Shown: positions 35,008 through 44,592 of the stretch, in pieces | Numbering within the stretch: position 1 is the first letter of the stretch | How the letters are laid out: each line of letters starts with the position of its first letter | Assembly (NCBI GenBank): GCA_944323845.1 | Contig: CALUUA010000001.1 | Coordinates: 310,001 to 374,000, forward strand | From: an uncultured Bacteroidales bacterium | GTDB taxonomy: Bacteria > Bacteroidota > Bacteroidia > Bacteroidales > UBA932 | DNA: 64,000 bases | Direction of reading: 5' to 3' | Translations under genes and position numbers: made by a program | Notes under the pieces: model-generated | What the model was told of the DNA's origin: nothing | Database searches by the model: none | What the model saw: the letters and a program-made list of their open reading frames with translations, nothing else

Positions 35008-37080
35008 ATGATATTGTCCGGAAATTTTCCGGACAATGTGGACAAGAAACAGGTTTGGGCGGTGGCTGCTGCGACAAGGAAAATATTGATGGCTCTCGTG
35101 CTGTCTTTCGCGCTTCCGGCGATGGAGGCGTGGGCGCAGTACGACACCAACGTATTCTTCTTCAGAGGAAGGCAGGCAATTATGGACGGAAAATATGCCA
35201 GCGCCATCGAGAACTTCAATATCCTCGCCTCCCTCGACTCTACAAACTACATGACATACTTCTTCAGGGGTATTGCCAAATACAATCTCGGGGATGTGCG
35301 GGGTGCGCACAGCGATTTCAATACTTCCGTGCGCCTGAACCCCGTATTCACTTCCGGCTATCACTACAGGGCCATCACGTCCAGCCGGGCCGGAAATTAC
35401 GAGGCGGCCCTGAATGACTTCGAGAAGGCTATCGGACTTCGTCCCGGTTTCACAGGCCTGTATTTCAGCCGCGGAGTCACCTACTTCCTGTCCCAGCAGT
35501 TCGACAAGGCCGTCAATGATTTCAACCGCTATATCCGCAAGGAGCCGAAAGATCCGTCTGCCTATCTGAACAGGGGGGCGTGCTATCTTTTCCTCAAGGA
35601 TACCGTAAGGGCTCTCGATGACTACAACAAGGCCATCAAGCTGGACAGGTTCGACCCGGAAGGCTATGTGAGAAGGGGCAGGGTATATGCCTCGCAGGGC
35701 AAGTACGGGCAGGCGATTTCAGATCTGGACCGGGCCATAAGTCTGGACACGTCCAATACATTCGCTTATTTCAACCGCGCTATCATGCATTATGAGATGC
35801 AGGACTACATCAGCGCGATGGCGGATCTGGACAGGGTGCTGAAAGACGAGCCGGGGAATGCCCTCACCCTCTATAACCGCGGCCTGATAAACGCACAGGT
35901 CGGAGAGTATGAAGCGGCGTTGGCGGACATGGACAGGGTGCTGAACATAAATCCCGAGAATGTGCTGGCATATTTCAACCGCGCTTCCGTCTTCATCGAA
36001 CTCGGAAGATATCAGGACGCGCTGGAGGATTATGACAGGGCCATCGCGCTATATCCCGATTTCGCGAAGGCCTATATGAACAGGGCGTATGTGAAAAACC
36101 TTCTCGGGGACTATGCTTCTTCGAAGAAGGACTACGATACCGCTCAGGCCAAAGTGAAGGAATACAGGAAAAAGAATGTGTCCGGAGAGGCCTCTTTCGC
36201 GGATACTACCAGAAAGTACAATGCCCTTCTGGCTCTGGATGCTGACTTCGCGCAGAAGGATTTCAATGACGAGCTTCTTCAGCACCGGGATATCGATGTG
36301 CGGCTGAAGCCTCTGTACCGCTTCGTGCTGGCGGAGCGGAAACCTGATATCCAGTATGCGCTGGAACGCAGATATGAGAACCCGCTGCTCCGCAGTTTCA
36401 TTGATGCGGCTCCCGTAGGCATGGCTCTGACCAGTTCGGATACTCTGAATGCGGATGATTCCCTGATAAGCGCGGCGGAGCGGCAGCTCTACGGTACCGC
36501 CGATGCCGGCGCCATGAACAGCTTCGGCAGGGCGCTATATGAGACCTGTACCAGACAGTTCAACTCGGCTCTTTCCTACTATGACCGGGCTCTGGACACT
36601 TCCGGAAATTCCGGTCTGGGGCGGTATTACAAGTCATTCTACTATATGAACAGGGCCGTGTTGAGGGCGCAGATGATCGAATTCATATCGTCTATAGAAA
36701 GCAATGTGCAGGTCCTGACCATGGACGATTCCGGAAACACCAGAGCCCGTGTCCGTGATCAGATAACCCATCAGTACGACTATTCGGAAGCCATTTCGGA
36801 CATGAAGGCCGCCGTGGATATAGTCGGGGACATGCCGTATTTCTGGTTCAATCTCGGAAACCTTTACTGTCTGGCTTCCGAGCATATAAATTCCATAGAC
36901 AGTTATACGAAAGCCATCGACCTGTATCCGTATATGGGAGATGCATACTTCAACAGAGGCCTTGTCCTTATATACCTGAAAGATCGCGAAAAGGGCTGTA
37001 TCGACCTGTCCCGTGCGGGGGAATTGGGTGTGGCCGGGGCATACAGCGTCATTAACAAATATTGCGAAGAAGATAACTGA
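35008..37080 (+). CDS. Tetratricopeptide-repeat protein, exported
   Basis: About 690 residues. A signal-like stretch (RKILMALVLSFALPAMEAWA) is followed by at least ten TPR units (for example AYFNRAIMHYEMQDYISAMAD, ALTLYNRGLINAQVGEYEAA). A less regular region (about 390-560) precedes further TPRs at the C-terminus. TPR arrays mediate protein contacts; partner unknown. Three starts are possible: ATG 35008, GTG 35038 (giving a cleaner DKKQ...RK signal) and ATG 35089 (best AAGGA spacing). A perfect palindrome at 35013-35037 lies between the first two. It precedes the MBL gene by 18 bases. Confidence 0.85.
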   Translation: MILSGNFPDNVDKKQVWAVAAATRKILMALVLSFALPAMEAWAQYDTNVFFFRGRQAIMDGKYASAIENFNILASLDSTNYMTYFFRGIAKYNLGDVRGAHSDFNTSVRLNPVFTSGYHYRAITSSRAGNYEAALNDFEKAIGLRPGFTGLYFSRGVTYFLSQQFDKAVNDFNRYIRKEPKDPSAYLNRGACYLFLKDTVRALDDYNKAIKLDRFDPEGYVRRGRVYASQGKYGQAISDLDRAISLDTSNTFAYFNRAIMHYEMQDYISAMADLDRVLKDEPGNALTLYNRGLINAQVGEYEAALADMDRVLNINPENVLAYFNRASVFIELGRYQDALEDYDRAIALYPDFAKAYMNRAYVKNLLGDYASSKKDYDTAQAKVKEYRKKNVSGEASFADTTRKYNALLALDADFAQKDFNDELLQHRDIDVRLKPLYRFVLAERKPDIQYALERRYENPLLRSFIDAAPVGMALTSSDTLNADDSLISAAERQLYGTADAGAMNSFGRALYETCTRQFNSALSYYDRALDTSGNSGLGRYYKSFYYMNRAVLRAQMIEFISSIESNVQVLTMDDSGNTRARVRDQITHQYDYSEAISDMKAAVDIVGDMPYFWFNLGNLYCLASEHINSIDSYTKAIDLYPYMGDAYFNRGLVLIYLKDREKGCIDLSRAGELGVAGAYSVINKYCEEDN
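35013..35037. repeat. 25-bp palindrome at the start of the TPR gene
   Basis: ATTGTCCGGAAA-T-TTTCCGGACAAT, perfect arms of 12 bases around one T. It ends one base before the possible GTG start at 35038 and so may be a leader hairpin or an operator. Confidence 0.7.
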
Positions 37081-37098
37081 TTGGGAGGATGCTGACGG

Positions 37099-37899
37099 AT
37101 GTTGAGATTTTTTAGCCTGTCGAGCGGCAGCTGCGGAAACTGCTATTATCTTGGGACCGAAGATACCGGGATACTGATAGATGCCGGCGTGTCGCTCCGG
37201 TCTGTAAGCAAAGTCTTCAAGGCCAATGACGTGGATATGGATTCCGTTTGCGGCATACTTGTGACCCACACCCATCTGGATCATGTCAGGTCGCTCGGTT
37301 CGTTCTGCAAGAAACTGCACAAGCCGGTCTACACCACGTCCACGATAGCAGGGGCCTTGGCCAGACACCGGGCCATAGGGGATACCTCAGGGCTCTGCCG
37401 GGACATAACGCTGCCGGAAACCGCGTCCATGCTGACCGGAATCAAAGTCCGGACTTTCGAGGTTCCCCATGACGCAGTCCAGACAGTGGGATATTCCATC
37501 GAAATGTCAGGGCACAGGTTCGTGATCATGACAGACATCGGAAGGATGACGGATGAAGCCATGTCTTATGCCGCAGAGGCGGATACCCTCGTCATAGAGT
37601 CTAACTATGATATCGACATGCTCATGGCAGGTCCGTACACCTATGATCTGAAAATGAGGATAGTCCGCGGGAACGGGCATCTGAGCAACGACGAATGCGC
37701 ATCCTCCCTTAAGAGGATAGCTTCGGCCAATCCCGGGCTGAAGAACATCTTCCTGTGCCATCTGAGCGAGAACAACAATACTCCCGAGAAGGCCTATGCC
37801 GCATCGTCGCAGGCTCTTTCGGAAGCAGGTGTCCCTGCCGGGACAATACAGCTGCGCTGTCTTCCCCGCCGATTCCCGTCTCAGGTATTTTTTCTTTAA
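37099..37899 (+). CDS. MBL-fold metallo-hydrolase (YycJ/WalJ-like)
   Basis: A 266-residue cytoplasmic metallo-beta-lactamase-fold enzyme. It begins LRFFSLSSGSCGNCYYLG, which is typical of the YycJ branch, thought to be an exonuclease-like enzyme. The dinuclear metal motif THTHLDH is at about residue 56, with later metal ligands in VPHDAVQTVGY, MTDIGRMTDE and FLCHLSENNNT. It lies between the TPR and LacI genes (18 and 12 bases away), so all three are probably one operon. A functional link to the TPR protein is not evident. Confidence 0.9.
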   Translation: MLRFFSLSSGSCGNCYYLGTEDTGILIDAGVSLRSVSKVFKANDVDMDSVCGILVTHTHLDHVRSLGSFCKKLHKPVYTTSTIAGALARHRAIGDTSGLCRDITLPETASMLTGIKVRTFEVPHDAVQTVGYSIEMSGHRFVIMTDIGRMTDEAMSYAAEADTLVIESNYDIDMLMAGPYTYDLKMRIVRGNGHLSNDECASSLKRIASANPGLKNIFLCHLSENNNTPEKAYAASSQALSEAGVPAGTIQLRCLPRRFPSQVFFL

Positions 37900-37911
37900 C
37901 AGTTCCGGGAC

Positions 37912-38952
37912 ATGAACCGCAATCCGACCATAATAGACATAGCCAGAAAGCTCGGACTGTCCAAGTCTACAGTGTCCAGAGCCTTGGCCGGAACTCCGGG
38001 CGTCAAGGAACAGACCCGTCAGGCCGTTCTGGACATGGCTGCCGCCATGCACTACCGTCCGAATTACATGGCCAGGAACCTGACCAAGAGCCGGACACGG
38101 ATCATAGGCGTGGTCGTGCCTGAATTCATCAACTCTTTTTTCCCGAGAATCATCATCCAGATACAGAATGTCTTCGAAAGTCGAGGATACAGCGTCCTTA
38201 TCACCCAGTGCGACAATTCATGGGAGGCTGAAAGAAGGAATCTGCAGCTCATGGAGGACAGTATGGTGGAAGGCATATTGATTTCGGTCACTTCCAGCGG
38301 GAAAAATTCCGATTACTACCGGACGCTGATTGCCAAGGGTACGCCTCTGGTCTTCTTCAACCGGTCTGACAGTTCCGTGGATGCATCCAGCGTGACGATA
38401 GATGATTATAAATGGTCGTTTTTCGCTACGGAGCACCTGATTTACACCAGAAGGAAGGCCGGACAGGAACGTCCCCGAATCATGCATTTCCGCGGACCTC
38501 TCGACATCGACTTGTCTAACAGCCGTTTCCGCGGCTGGTCCGATGCCTTGGCCAAGCATCATCTGGGACCGGAGGCCGGGGATGCAGTGATGGCGAGGGA
38601 TATCACCAGAGAGGAGGGGTACAGGCTCATGTCGGAGATGATAGGGAAGGGGACTGTTCCCGATGCCCTGTTCTGCTTCAACGATCCTCTGGCAGTGGGA
38701 GCCATGAAGGCCCTTCATGAAGCGGGTATAGTCATTCCTGACCGGATTGCGGTCATGGGATTCTCCGAGTCCCAGTCGGCATTGGTCGTGTCGCCGGAAT
38801 TGTCTTCCGTGGCCCAGCCTCTGGAGGAGATGGGGGAGACGGCGGCGAGGCTGCTGCTTGCGAAGATGGAGGCTCCCGACTCCGAGACCGTGAGGGTAGT
38901 GCTTAATGCGTCTTTGAATATCCGGGGTTCTTCTGATCCGGAGTCACTGTAA
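37912..38952 (+). CDS. LacI/GalR family transcriptional regulator
   Basis: A 346-residue repressor-type regulator. The DNA-binding domain is IIDIARKLGLSKSTVSRALA followed by the hinge helix YRPNYMARNLTKSRT (residues 4-60). The periplasmic-binding-protein-like sugar domain runs from TRIIGVVVPEFINSFF to RIAVMGFSESQSALVVSPEL, with FNDPLAVGAMKAL as the late effector-site segment. A palindrome made of two LacI-type operator sequences follows at 38974-39012. That site lies between this gene and the oxidoreductase/transporter pair, which are its likely targets. Confidence 0.94.
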   Translation: MNRNPTIIDIARKLGLSKSTVSRALAGTPGVKEQTRQAVLDMAAAMHYRPNYMARNLTKSRTRIIGVVVPEFINSFFPRIIIQIQNVFESRGYSVLITQCDNSWEAERRNLQLMEDSMVEGILISVTSSGKNSDYYRTLIAKGTPLVFFNRSDSSVDASSVTIDDYKWSFFATEHLIYTRRKAGQERPRIMHFRGPLDIDLSNSRFRGWSDALAKHHLGPEAGDAVMARDITREEGYRLMSEMIGKGTVPDALFCFNDPLAVGAMKALHEAGIVIPDRIAVMGFSESQSALVVSPELSSVAQPLEEMGETAARLLLAKMEAPDSETVRVVLNASLNIRGSSDPESL

Positions 38953-38973
38953 CGCGTTTCGTTTTCTACTGTT

Positions 38974-39012
38974 TTTTGGGAACGGTTGCAAATTTTGCAA
39001 CCGTTCCCAAAA
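38974..39012. promoter_or_regulatory. 39-bp perfect palindrome containing two LacI-family operator-like sites
   Basis: Arms TTTTGGGAACGGTTGCAAA and its exact complement surround a single T. Each arm contains TGGGAACGGTTGCA, which fits the TGNNANCGNTNNCA form of LacI/CcpA-type operators. A T run (39015-39021) follows, so it could also work as a terminator for the lacI operon. The two readings are not exclusive. Confidence 0.65.
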
Positions 39013-39065
39013 CGCTTTTTTGAAATTTTCGGCGGCCTTGCGGAGTATCGCAGGGATTATAGTTT

Positions 39066-39073
39066 TAGATTTG
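39066..39073 (+). promoter_or_regulatory. -7 box of the oxidoreductase-transporter operon
   Basis: TAGATTTG, exact TAnnTTTG, 48 bases before the ATG and 54 bases after the operator-like palindrome. That places the palindrome just upstream of the promoter. Confidence 0.5.
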
Positions 39074-39121
39074 TTCCGGCACATGTACCGTACACTTATT
39101 TTCCATTAATGTTTATAGTCT

Positions 39122-41410
39122 ATGATTTCTGCTGGATTTGAGAAGAAGCGTGACTTCAGGAAAGTCGGACTTGATGCGGATCTGGTCGTGGGCGGGGGCG
39201 GACTGACCGGCGTCTGCTGCGCCATCGCAGCAGCCCGCGACGGTCTGCGGGTCGTCCTGGTACAGGACCGCCCCGTGCTGGGAGGCAATGCCTCCAGCGA
39301 AGTCCGCCTCTGGGCCCTCGGCGCCACCTCCCATATGGGCAACAATAACAGATGGTCCCGCGAAGGCGGCATCATTGATGAAATCCTCGTCGAAAACACA
39401 TTCCGGAACAAGGAAGGAAACCCCGTCCTTTTCGACATGGTCCTGATAGACAAGATCCTGTCGGAGAAGAACATCACCCTCCTTCTGAACACAGTCATCC
39501 ATGAAGTCTCCAAAAAAGACGCCCGCAATATCGCCTCCGTCACAGCCTTCAACCCGCAGAACGGAACGGAATACCGCATCACCGGACGCCTTTTCGCAGA
39601 CTGCACCGGCGACGGCACCATCGGCTATCTGGCCGGGGCATCCTACCGCATGGGCGCGGAAGACAGCCAGGTCTACGGCGAAGCCTTCGCCCCGGACAAG
39701 GAGACATACGGAGAGCTCCTCGGCCACAGCATCCTTTTCTATACGAAAGACACGGGCAGACCCGTAAGATTTACCCCGCCGGACTTCGCTCTGAAGAATG
39801 CGGGGGAGTGCATATCCAAACTGCAGGATCCGCAATACTTCGTTTCCGGACAGCAAGGCTGCAAATACTGGTGGCTCGAATACGGAGGCAGGCTGGATAC
39901 CGTCACCGACACTGAAAAAATAAAACTGGAACTTTGGAAAGTCGTCTATGGAGTCTGGGACTACATCAAGAATTCAGGCAAATTCCCTCAGATGGATACC
40001 TGGACGCTGGAGTGGGCCGGCCTCTTCCCCGGGAAAAGGGAGAGCCGCAGGTTCAAGGGACTTTACACCATCACGCAGCAGGATCTTATAGAGCAGCATC
40101 ACCATTACGATGCCGTGGCCTACGGCGGCTGGGCGATAGACCTTCACCCTTCGGACGGAGTCTATGCGCCGGGAAAAGCCTGCAACCAGTGGCACAGCAA
40201 GGGTGTCTACCAGATACCCTACCGCTGTTATGTCACCCCTGACCTGGACAACATGTTCATAGGGGGACGGATCATGTCCTCCAGCCATGTGGCCAACGGG
40301 TCTACACGAGTGATGTGTACTGCCGCCCTCGGCGGTGAAGTGATAGGCAGGGCCGCGGCACGCTGCATACATCAGGGTCTTTCTCCTGCAGATATGGTGC
40401 TTCCGGAAAATGTTACATCCCTCCGGCAGGAGCTGGTCCGCAACGGAAACTTCATTCCCGGAATCGACGCCGGAGCTATCGGAAATCCTGTGAGGAATGC
40501 AGGGATTTCGGTATCGTCGGAACTGGAACTGACCGTATTGCCGTGGGACGGCACATGGTTCAGACTGGACTATCCGGCTGCCGAGCTGATTCCGGTGGAG
40601 GACAGGGTGCCTACTGTGAGCCTGACAGTGGAAGCGGACGAGGATACCGTGCTGGAAGTCGGACTGCGGAGTTCCGTGAGGAAAGAGAACTACACCCCGG
40701 ACAGGACAGACAGCACGCAGAGGATATGCCTGAAAAAAGGAAGCAATGAGATTTTTCTGGATTTCGGCTTCGCCTATGAATCCCCGCGTTATGCATTCAT
40801 CTGTTTCATGACTAATCCGAAGGTAAGGATACCCTTGTCATCGAGGCTTGTCACAGGTCTGGTCTCAGTGTATAACTACATGAATCCGGCCGTGTCGAAT
40901 TTCGGCGCCCAGAATCCGCCGCCCGGAATAGGTGTGGAAAGTTTCGAATTCTGGTGTCCGAAACGCCGTCCTGAAGGCCGGAATATCGCCATGAAATTCG
41001 GCCCGGCTATAGAAGGATTCGGAGCGAAGAATCTTCTGAACTGCTTTTATCGTCCGTACATCGGGACAAACGCATGGGTGCCGGCTGTGGATGACAGGTC
41101 TCCGGAAGTCGTGCTGGAATGGCCGGAGCCTCAGGAATTGTCGGGCGTGCGCCTTTTCTTCGACACCGATGCCGACCATGCCATGGAGTCTGTACAGATG
41201 GGACATCATGAATCTGTCATGCCGTGCTGTTATCGCGGCTTCCGTATTTTTTCGGAAGACGGCAGGGAGGTGGCGCATGCCGAAGACAATCATCAGACGG
41301 TCGTCACGGCCGTATTTGCCGGACCTGTCAGGACATCGAGGCTTTCTGTCGTGCTGACACGCCCTGAAGGCGATGTGTGTCCGGGACTTATGGGTATTTT
41401 AATATTGTAA
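39122..41410 (+). CDS. FAD-dependent oxidoreductase with C-terminal beta-sandwich domain
   Basis: A 762-residue protein. The N-terminal flavoprotein domain (about 1-430) begins ADLVVGGGGLTGVCCAIAAA, the dinucleotide-binding glycine fold. It continues with VLGGNASSEVRLWALG and ADCTGDGTIGYLAG, all typical of the FAD_oxidored (PF12831-like) family, whose members often sit in sugar-catabolic loci. From about residue 450 on are beta-rich regions, including SGVRLFFDTDADH, that may bind ligand. No signal peptide is obvious. The gene starts after the LacI operator-like site and is followed 11 bases later by the symporter-hydrolase fusion. A role in oxidising or rearranging an imported sugar is inferred; the substrate is unknown. 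Confidence 0.85.
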   Translation: MISAGFEKKRDFRKVGLDADLVVGGGGLTGVCCAIAAARDGLRVVLVQDRPVLGGNASSEVRLWALGATSHMGNNNRWSREGGIIDEILVENTFRNKEGNPVLFDMVLIDKILSEKNITLLLNTVIHEVSKKDARNIASVTAFNPQNGTEYRITGRLFADCTGDGTIGYLAGASYRMGAEDSQVYGEAFAPDKETYGELLGHSILFYTKDTGRPVRFTPPDFALKNAGECISKLQDPQYFVSGQQGCKYWWLEYGGRLDTVTDTEKIKLELWKVVYGVWDYIKNSGKFPQMDTWTLEWAGLFPGKRESRRFKGLYTITQQDLIEQHHHYDAVAYGGWAIDLHPSDGVYAPGKACNQWHSKGVYQIPYRCYVTPDLDNMFIGGRIMSSSHVANGSTRVMCTAALGGEVIGRAAARCIHQGLSPADMVLPENVTSLRQELVRNGNFIPGIDAGAIGNPVRNAGISVSSELELTVLPWDGTWFRLDYPAAELIPVEDRVPTVSLTVEADEDTVLEVGLRSSVRKENYTPDRTDSTQRICLKKGSNEIFLDFGFAYESPRYAFICFMTNPKVRIPLSSRLVTGLVSVYNYMNPAVSNFGAQNPPPGIGVESFEFWCPKRRPEGRNIAMKFGPAIEGFGAKNLLNCFYRPYIGTNAWVPAVDDRSPEVVLEWPEPQELSGVRLFFDTDADHAMESVQMGHHESVMPCCYRGFRIFSEDGREVAHAEDNHQTVVTAVFAGPVRTSRLSVVLTRPEGDVCPGLMGILIL

Positions 41411-41421
41411 TATCAGTTCAT

Positions 41422-44400
41422 ATGGGAATCCTTGATTTCATAACTATCATTCTTTTTTCAGCCGGAGTCCTGATTACGGGGATATCATTCTCCCGCACGG
41501 GAAAGGATATGAAGAGTTTCTTTGCAGGAGGCGGAGATGTACCCTGGGCCATGAGCGGTCTCTCCCTGTTCATGGGCTTTTTCTCTGCAGGCACATTCGT
41601 GGTATGGGGTTCCATAGCCTATTCCTATGGTCTGGTGGCCATTGTCATACAGCTGACCATGGCTGTCGCCGGATTTGCCGTAGGCACCTGGATTGCCCCG
41701 AGATGGCACAGGACGCATAATCTGACGGCGGCGGAATACATTACCGAACGTTTCGGGACCAATACTCAGAAGACTTACACCTACATCTTTCTGGCCGTAT
41801 CGGTTTTCACGACCGGTTCCTTCCTGTATCCGGTGGCAAAGATCATCGAGGTAGCGGCCGGTATCCCTCTGACTACATCAATTCTGGTACTCGGCGCATT
41901 GAGCATGATCTATGTCGCTGTCGGAGGCCTGCGCGGAGTGGTGGTGACAGATGTGCTGCAATTCGTCATACTTTTCGCCGCACTGATCATAGTGATACCG
42001 CTTTCTTTCGGGAAGATAGGCGGGGTGGAGACCTTTTTCGAAAGGGTGCCGGAAGGTTTCTTCCATCTGTTCGAAGGCGAATATACTCCGGGCTTCATCT
42101 TTGCGTTCTGCATTTACAACATGTTTTTCCTCGGAGGGAACTGGGCATATGTCCAGCGTTACACTTCCGTGAAGACGGAGAAGGATTCGAAGAAGGTAGG
42201 CTGGCTTTTCGGAGCCTTGTATCTGATAAGTCCTGTGCTATGGATGCTGCCTCCTATGATATACAGGGTGTTCAATCCGGGGCTTTCAGGCCTTGAAAAC
42301 GAGGATGCCTATCTGCTCATGTGCAAGGAGGCCATGCCGGCCGGAATGCTCGGCCTCATGCTCGGAGGGATGATTTTCGCTACAGCGAGTTCTCTGAATG
42401 CCACTCTTAACATTTCGGCAGGGGTGTTTACGAATGATATATTCAAGAGGCTGCGCCCGTCTTCTTCCGACAAGACGCTTATGAAGGTGGCGAGGATTTC
42501 GACCCTCTGTTTCGGAGTGCTTGCAGTGGTCGTGGCCCTTCTCATCAAGTCGATGGGCGGAATCGTGAATGTGGTGATAAGCGTGGCCGCACTCACGGGG
42601 GTTCCGATTTATCTGCCTGTCATCTGGTCGCTTTTCTCCGGACGTCAGACGTCCCGGACCATACTCGGCGTGACTTTCTCCACTCTGGCCATCAATCTTT
42701 TCTTCAAATTCGTGACCCCATGGCTCTTCGGTTTCTCGCTTGACCGTGAATGGGAGATGATGGTAGGGGCGGCAGTGCCGGTGATTATGCTGGCTGTCAT
42801 CGAAATAGTGCTCTGGCGCAAGGGCCTGTCCGATCCGCGTTATGAAGAATATGTCTCTGTCAGGAAACAGCGTGTCGTGCAGATGTCGGATGAAGAAAAA
42901 GAGGCTGCACGTCAGACCGACCGTTTTACAAAAAAGGTCTTGGGAACCGCACTTGCGGTTTCAGGAGCTGTGATCGTGGTTCTGGGTATCCTTTCCGGTC
43001 AGGACTGGGCTGCTCCTGTTATAGTCGGGGCCCTGATATGCATAGTCGGTCTGTCCCTTGTGATCAAGGCACGGAAACAGGCTGCCTTGCTTGCCGCAGC
43101 CTTGTCCGTATTGTCTTTCGAAGACAGTCTGAATGCACAGGATATGACTGATGAAGAACGCATTGCGGCATCGCAGGGAGAATCATCTCCTCTGCTTTAT
43201 ACGGTAAAAACCGATGAAGTGCATCTTATCGGACCCGGAACATTCTGCGACGGGAGGGAATGCACTGTCCGCGCAGGACTTGGAACCTTTTTCGACAAGC
43301 TACGTGAAAACAGGGAAGTGACGGTCGCCTTTATAGGCGGAAGCATCACGCAGGGGGATTTCTGTTACCGTCAGCAGATTTCGAGATTCATGGAAGAGAG
43401 ATGGCCGCATGTCCGTTTCAGATGGATCAATGCCGGTGTCGCCGGGACAGGTACCGATCTCGGGGCGTTCAGGATAGACTCTCAGGTGCTCGGATATGAT
43501 CCTGATCTGGTCTTCATGGAATTTGCCGTCAACGGCGGCTATGCCCCCGGAATGGAGGGCATGATACGCAAGACTATATGCCACGACCCTTCTGTCGGAA
43601 TATGTCTGCTCTATACCGTCAAGTCGGGTCAGACTGAAATCTATAGCCGGGGAGATGTCCCTGAAGGTATAAAGACTCTGGAGACTCTGGCTGAATACTA
43701 TGATATTCCGTCTGTACATCTCGGAATGGAAGCCACCATGCTGGAGAAGGAAGGCCTGCTGCTCTGGGCAGGAACGGAGGAGGAAGCCGGGGACAGGATT
43801 CTGTTTTCGAGAGACGGGATCCATCCTCTGGCTTCCGGCGGGGATATCTATGCAGCTGCCATTGCCCGCGCCCTGCTGAAAATCCGGGAAACTTCGGATG
43901 GGGGAGAATATGTCTTGCCGGAATCCCCCATGTACGGGAGCAGATGGGACGATGCATGTATGTACCGGCCTGCTGACATCGCTGTCTATGACGATGGCTG
44001 GAGGGTGGCTGGGGTCGCTGACTGTCCGTATCTGAAGAAATTTTCCGGATGGTTCGATACGGTACTGACCTCCGGAGAGAAAGGGTCTTCATTCAGCTTT
44101 TCGTTCGAAGGCGACATGTTCGGCTTTTTCGATATCGGAGGGCCGGAGGCCGGCCAGCTTGAGATTGTGATAGACGGCAAGCCCGTAAAGCTGGAAGCAT
44201 GTCAGGACGAAGGATTCCGCTGGTGGAAGGCCGGCAGCGAAGGGGCGGATGAGCTGAACCGTTTTAACCGCTGGTGCAACAACCGTTACCGCGGCCAGCA
44301 CGATGTCATCGGGGTACCTTTCGGGGTGCATCATGTGACTGTCAGGATTTCCGGGACAGATGCCGACAAGAGGTCCATCCTCCCTGTCACTGCCGACATA

Positions 44401-44502
44401 GATGCCCATCCTGAACGATATGCCGAGTCTGTGATATGGCTCGGAAGGATTCTTTTGCGCGGAAAGCCTGTCGGAGAACTTCCTGTTCCTGACCGGATCT
44501 GA
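41422..44502 (+). CDS. Sodium:solute symporter fused to an SGNH hydrolase
   Basis: A 1026-residue fusion. Residues about 1-560 are an SSS-family symporter with about 13 transmembrane helices: VPWAMSGLSLFMGFFSAGTF, ERFGTNTQKTYTYIFL, the conserved GGLRGVVVTDVLQF and GGMIFATASSLNATLNI. A further hydrophobic stretch (AALLAAALSVLSF then LNAQ, about 555-575) looks like an old signal peptide. The SGNH domain follows: GGSITQG (Ser, about 640), NAGVAGTGTD (Gly), FAVNGG (Asn, about 700) and DGIHPL (Asp-x-x-His, about 797). A beta-sandwich tail ends the protein. The hydrolase would face the periplasm and could deacetylate or trim a substrate before uptake. ATG 41422 is used because the family starts at MGILDF. 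Confidence 0.88.
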   Translation: MGILDFITIILFSAGVLITGISFSRTGKDMKSFFAGGGDVPWAMSGLSLFMGFFSAGTFVVWGSIAYSYGLVAIVIQLTMAVAGFAVGTWIAPRWHRTHNLTAAEYITERFGTNTQKTYTYIFLAVSVFTTGSFLYPVAKIIEVAAGIPLTTSILVLGALSMIYVAVGGLRGVVVTDVLQFVILFAALIIVIPLSFGKIGGVETFFERVPEGFFHLFEGEYTPGFIFAFCIYNMFFLGGNWAYVQRYTSVKTEKDSKKVGWLFGALYLISPVLWMLPPMIYRVFNPGLSGLENEDAYLLMCKEAMPAGMLGLMLGGMIFATASSLNATLNISAGVFTNDIFKRLRPSSSDKTLMKVARISTLCFGVLAVVVALLIKSMGGIVNVVISVAALTGVPIYLPVIWSLFSGRQTSRTILGVTFSTLAINLFFKFVTPWLFGFSLDREWEMMVGAAVPVIMLAVIEIVLWRKGLSDPRYEEYVSVRKQRVVQMSDEEKEAARQTDRFTKKVLGTALAVSGAVIVVLGILSGQDWAAPVIVGALICIVGLSLVIKARKQAALLAAALSVLSFEDSLNAQDMTDEERIAASQGESSPLLYTVKTDEVHLIGPGTFCDGRECTVRAGLGTFFDKLRENREVTVAFIGGSITQGDFCYRQQISRFMEERWPHVRFRWINAGVAGTGTDLGAFRIDSQVLGYDPDLVFMEFAVNGGYAPGMEGMIRKTICHDPSVGICLLYTVKSGQTEIYSRGDVPEGIKTLETLAEYYDIPSVHLGMEATMLEKEGLLLWAGTEEEAGDRILFSRDGIHPLASGGDIYAAAIARALLKIRETSDGGEYVLPESPMYGSRWDDACMYRPADIAVYDDGWRVAGVADCPYLKKFSGWFDTVLTSGEKGSSFSFSFEGDMFGFFDIGGPEAGQLEIVIDGKPVKLEACQDEGFRWWKAGSEGADELNRFNRWCNNRYRGQHDVIGVPFGVHHVTVRISGTDADKRSILPVTADIDAHPERYAESVIWLGRILLRGKPVGELPVPDRI

Positions 44503-44584
44503 TTATTTTGCTTTTTCTTCGGTTTTTTTCTTTTTCCGTCAATCTCTTTTTCTTTTTCTGAATATTTTTCCTGACGGGTTGAAG

Positions 44585-44592
44585 TACTTTTG
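44585..44592 (+). promoter_or_regulatory. -7 box of the DUF4493-type lipoprotein gene
   Basis: TACTTTTG, exact TAnnTTTG, 40 bases before the start at 44633. Sequence upstream is T-rich without a clear TTTG box at the right distance. Confidence 0.5.
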
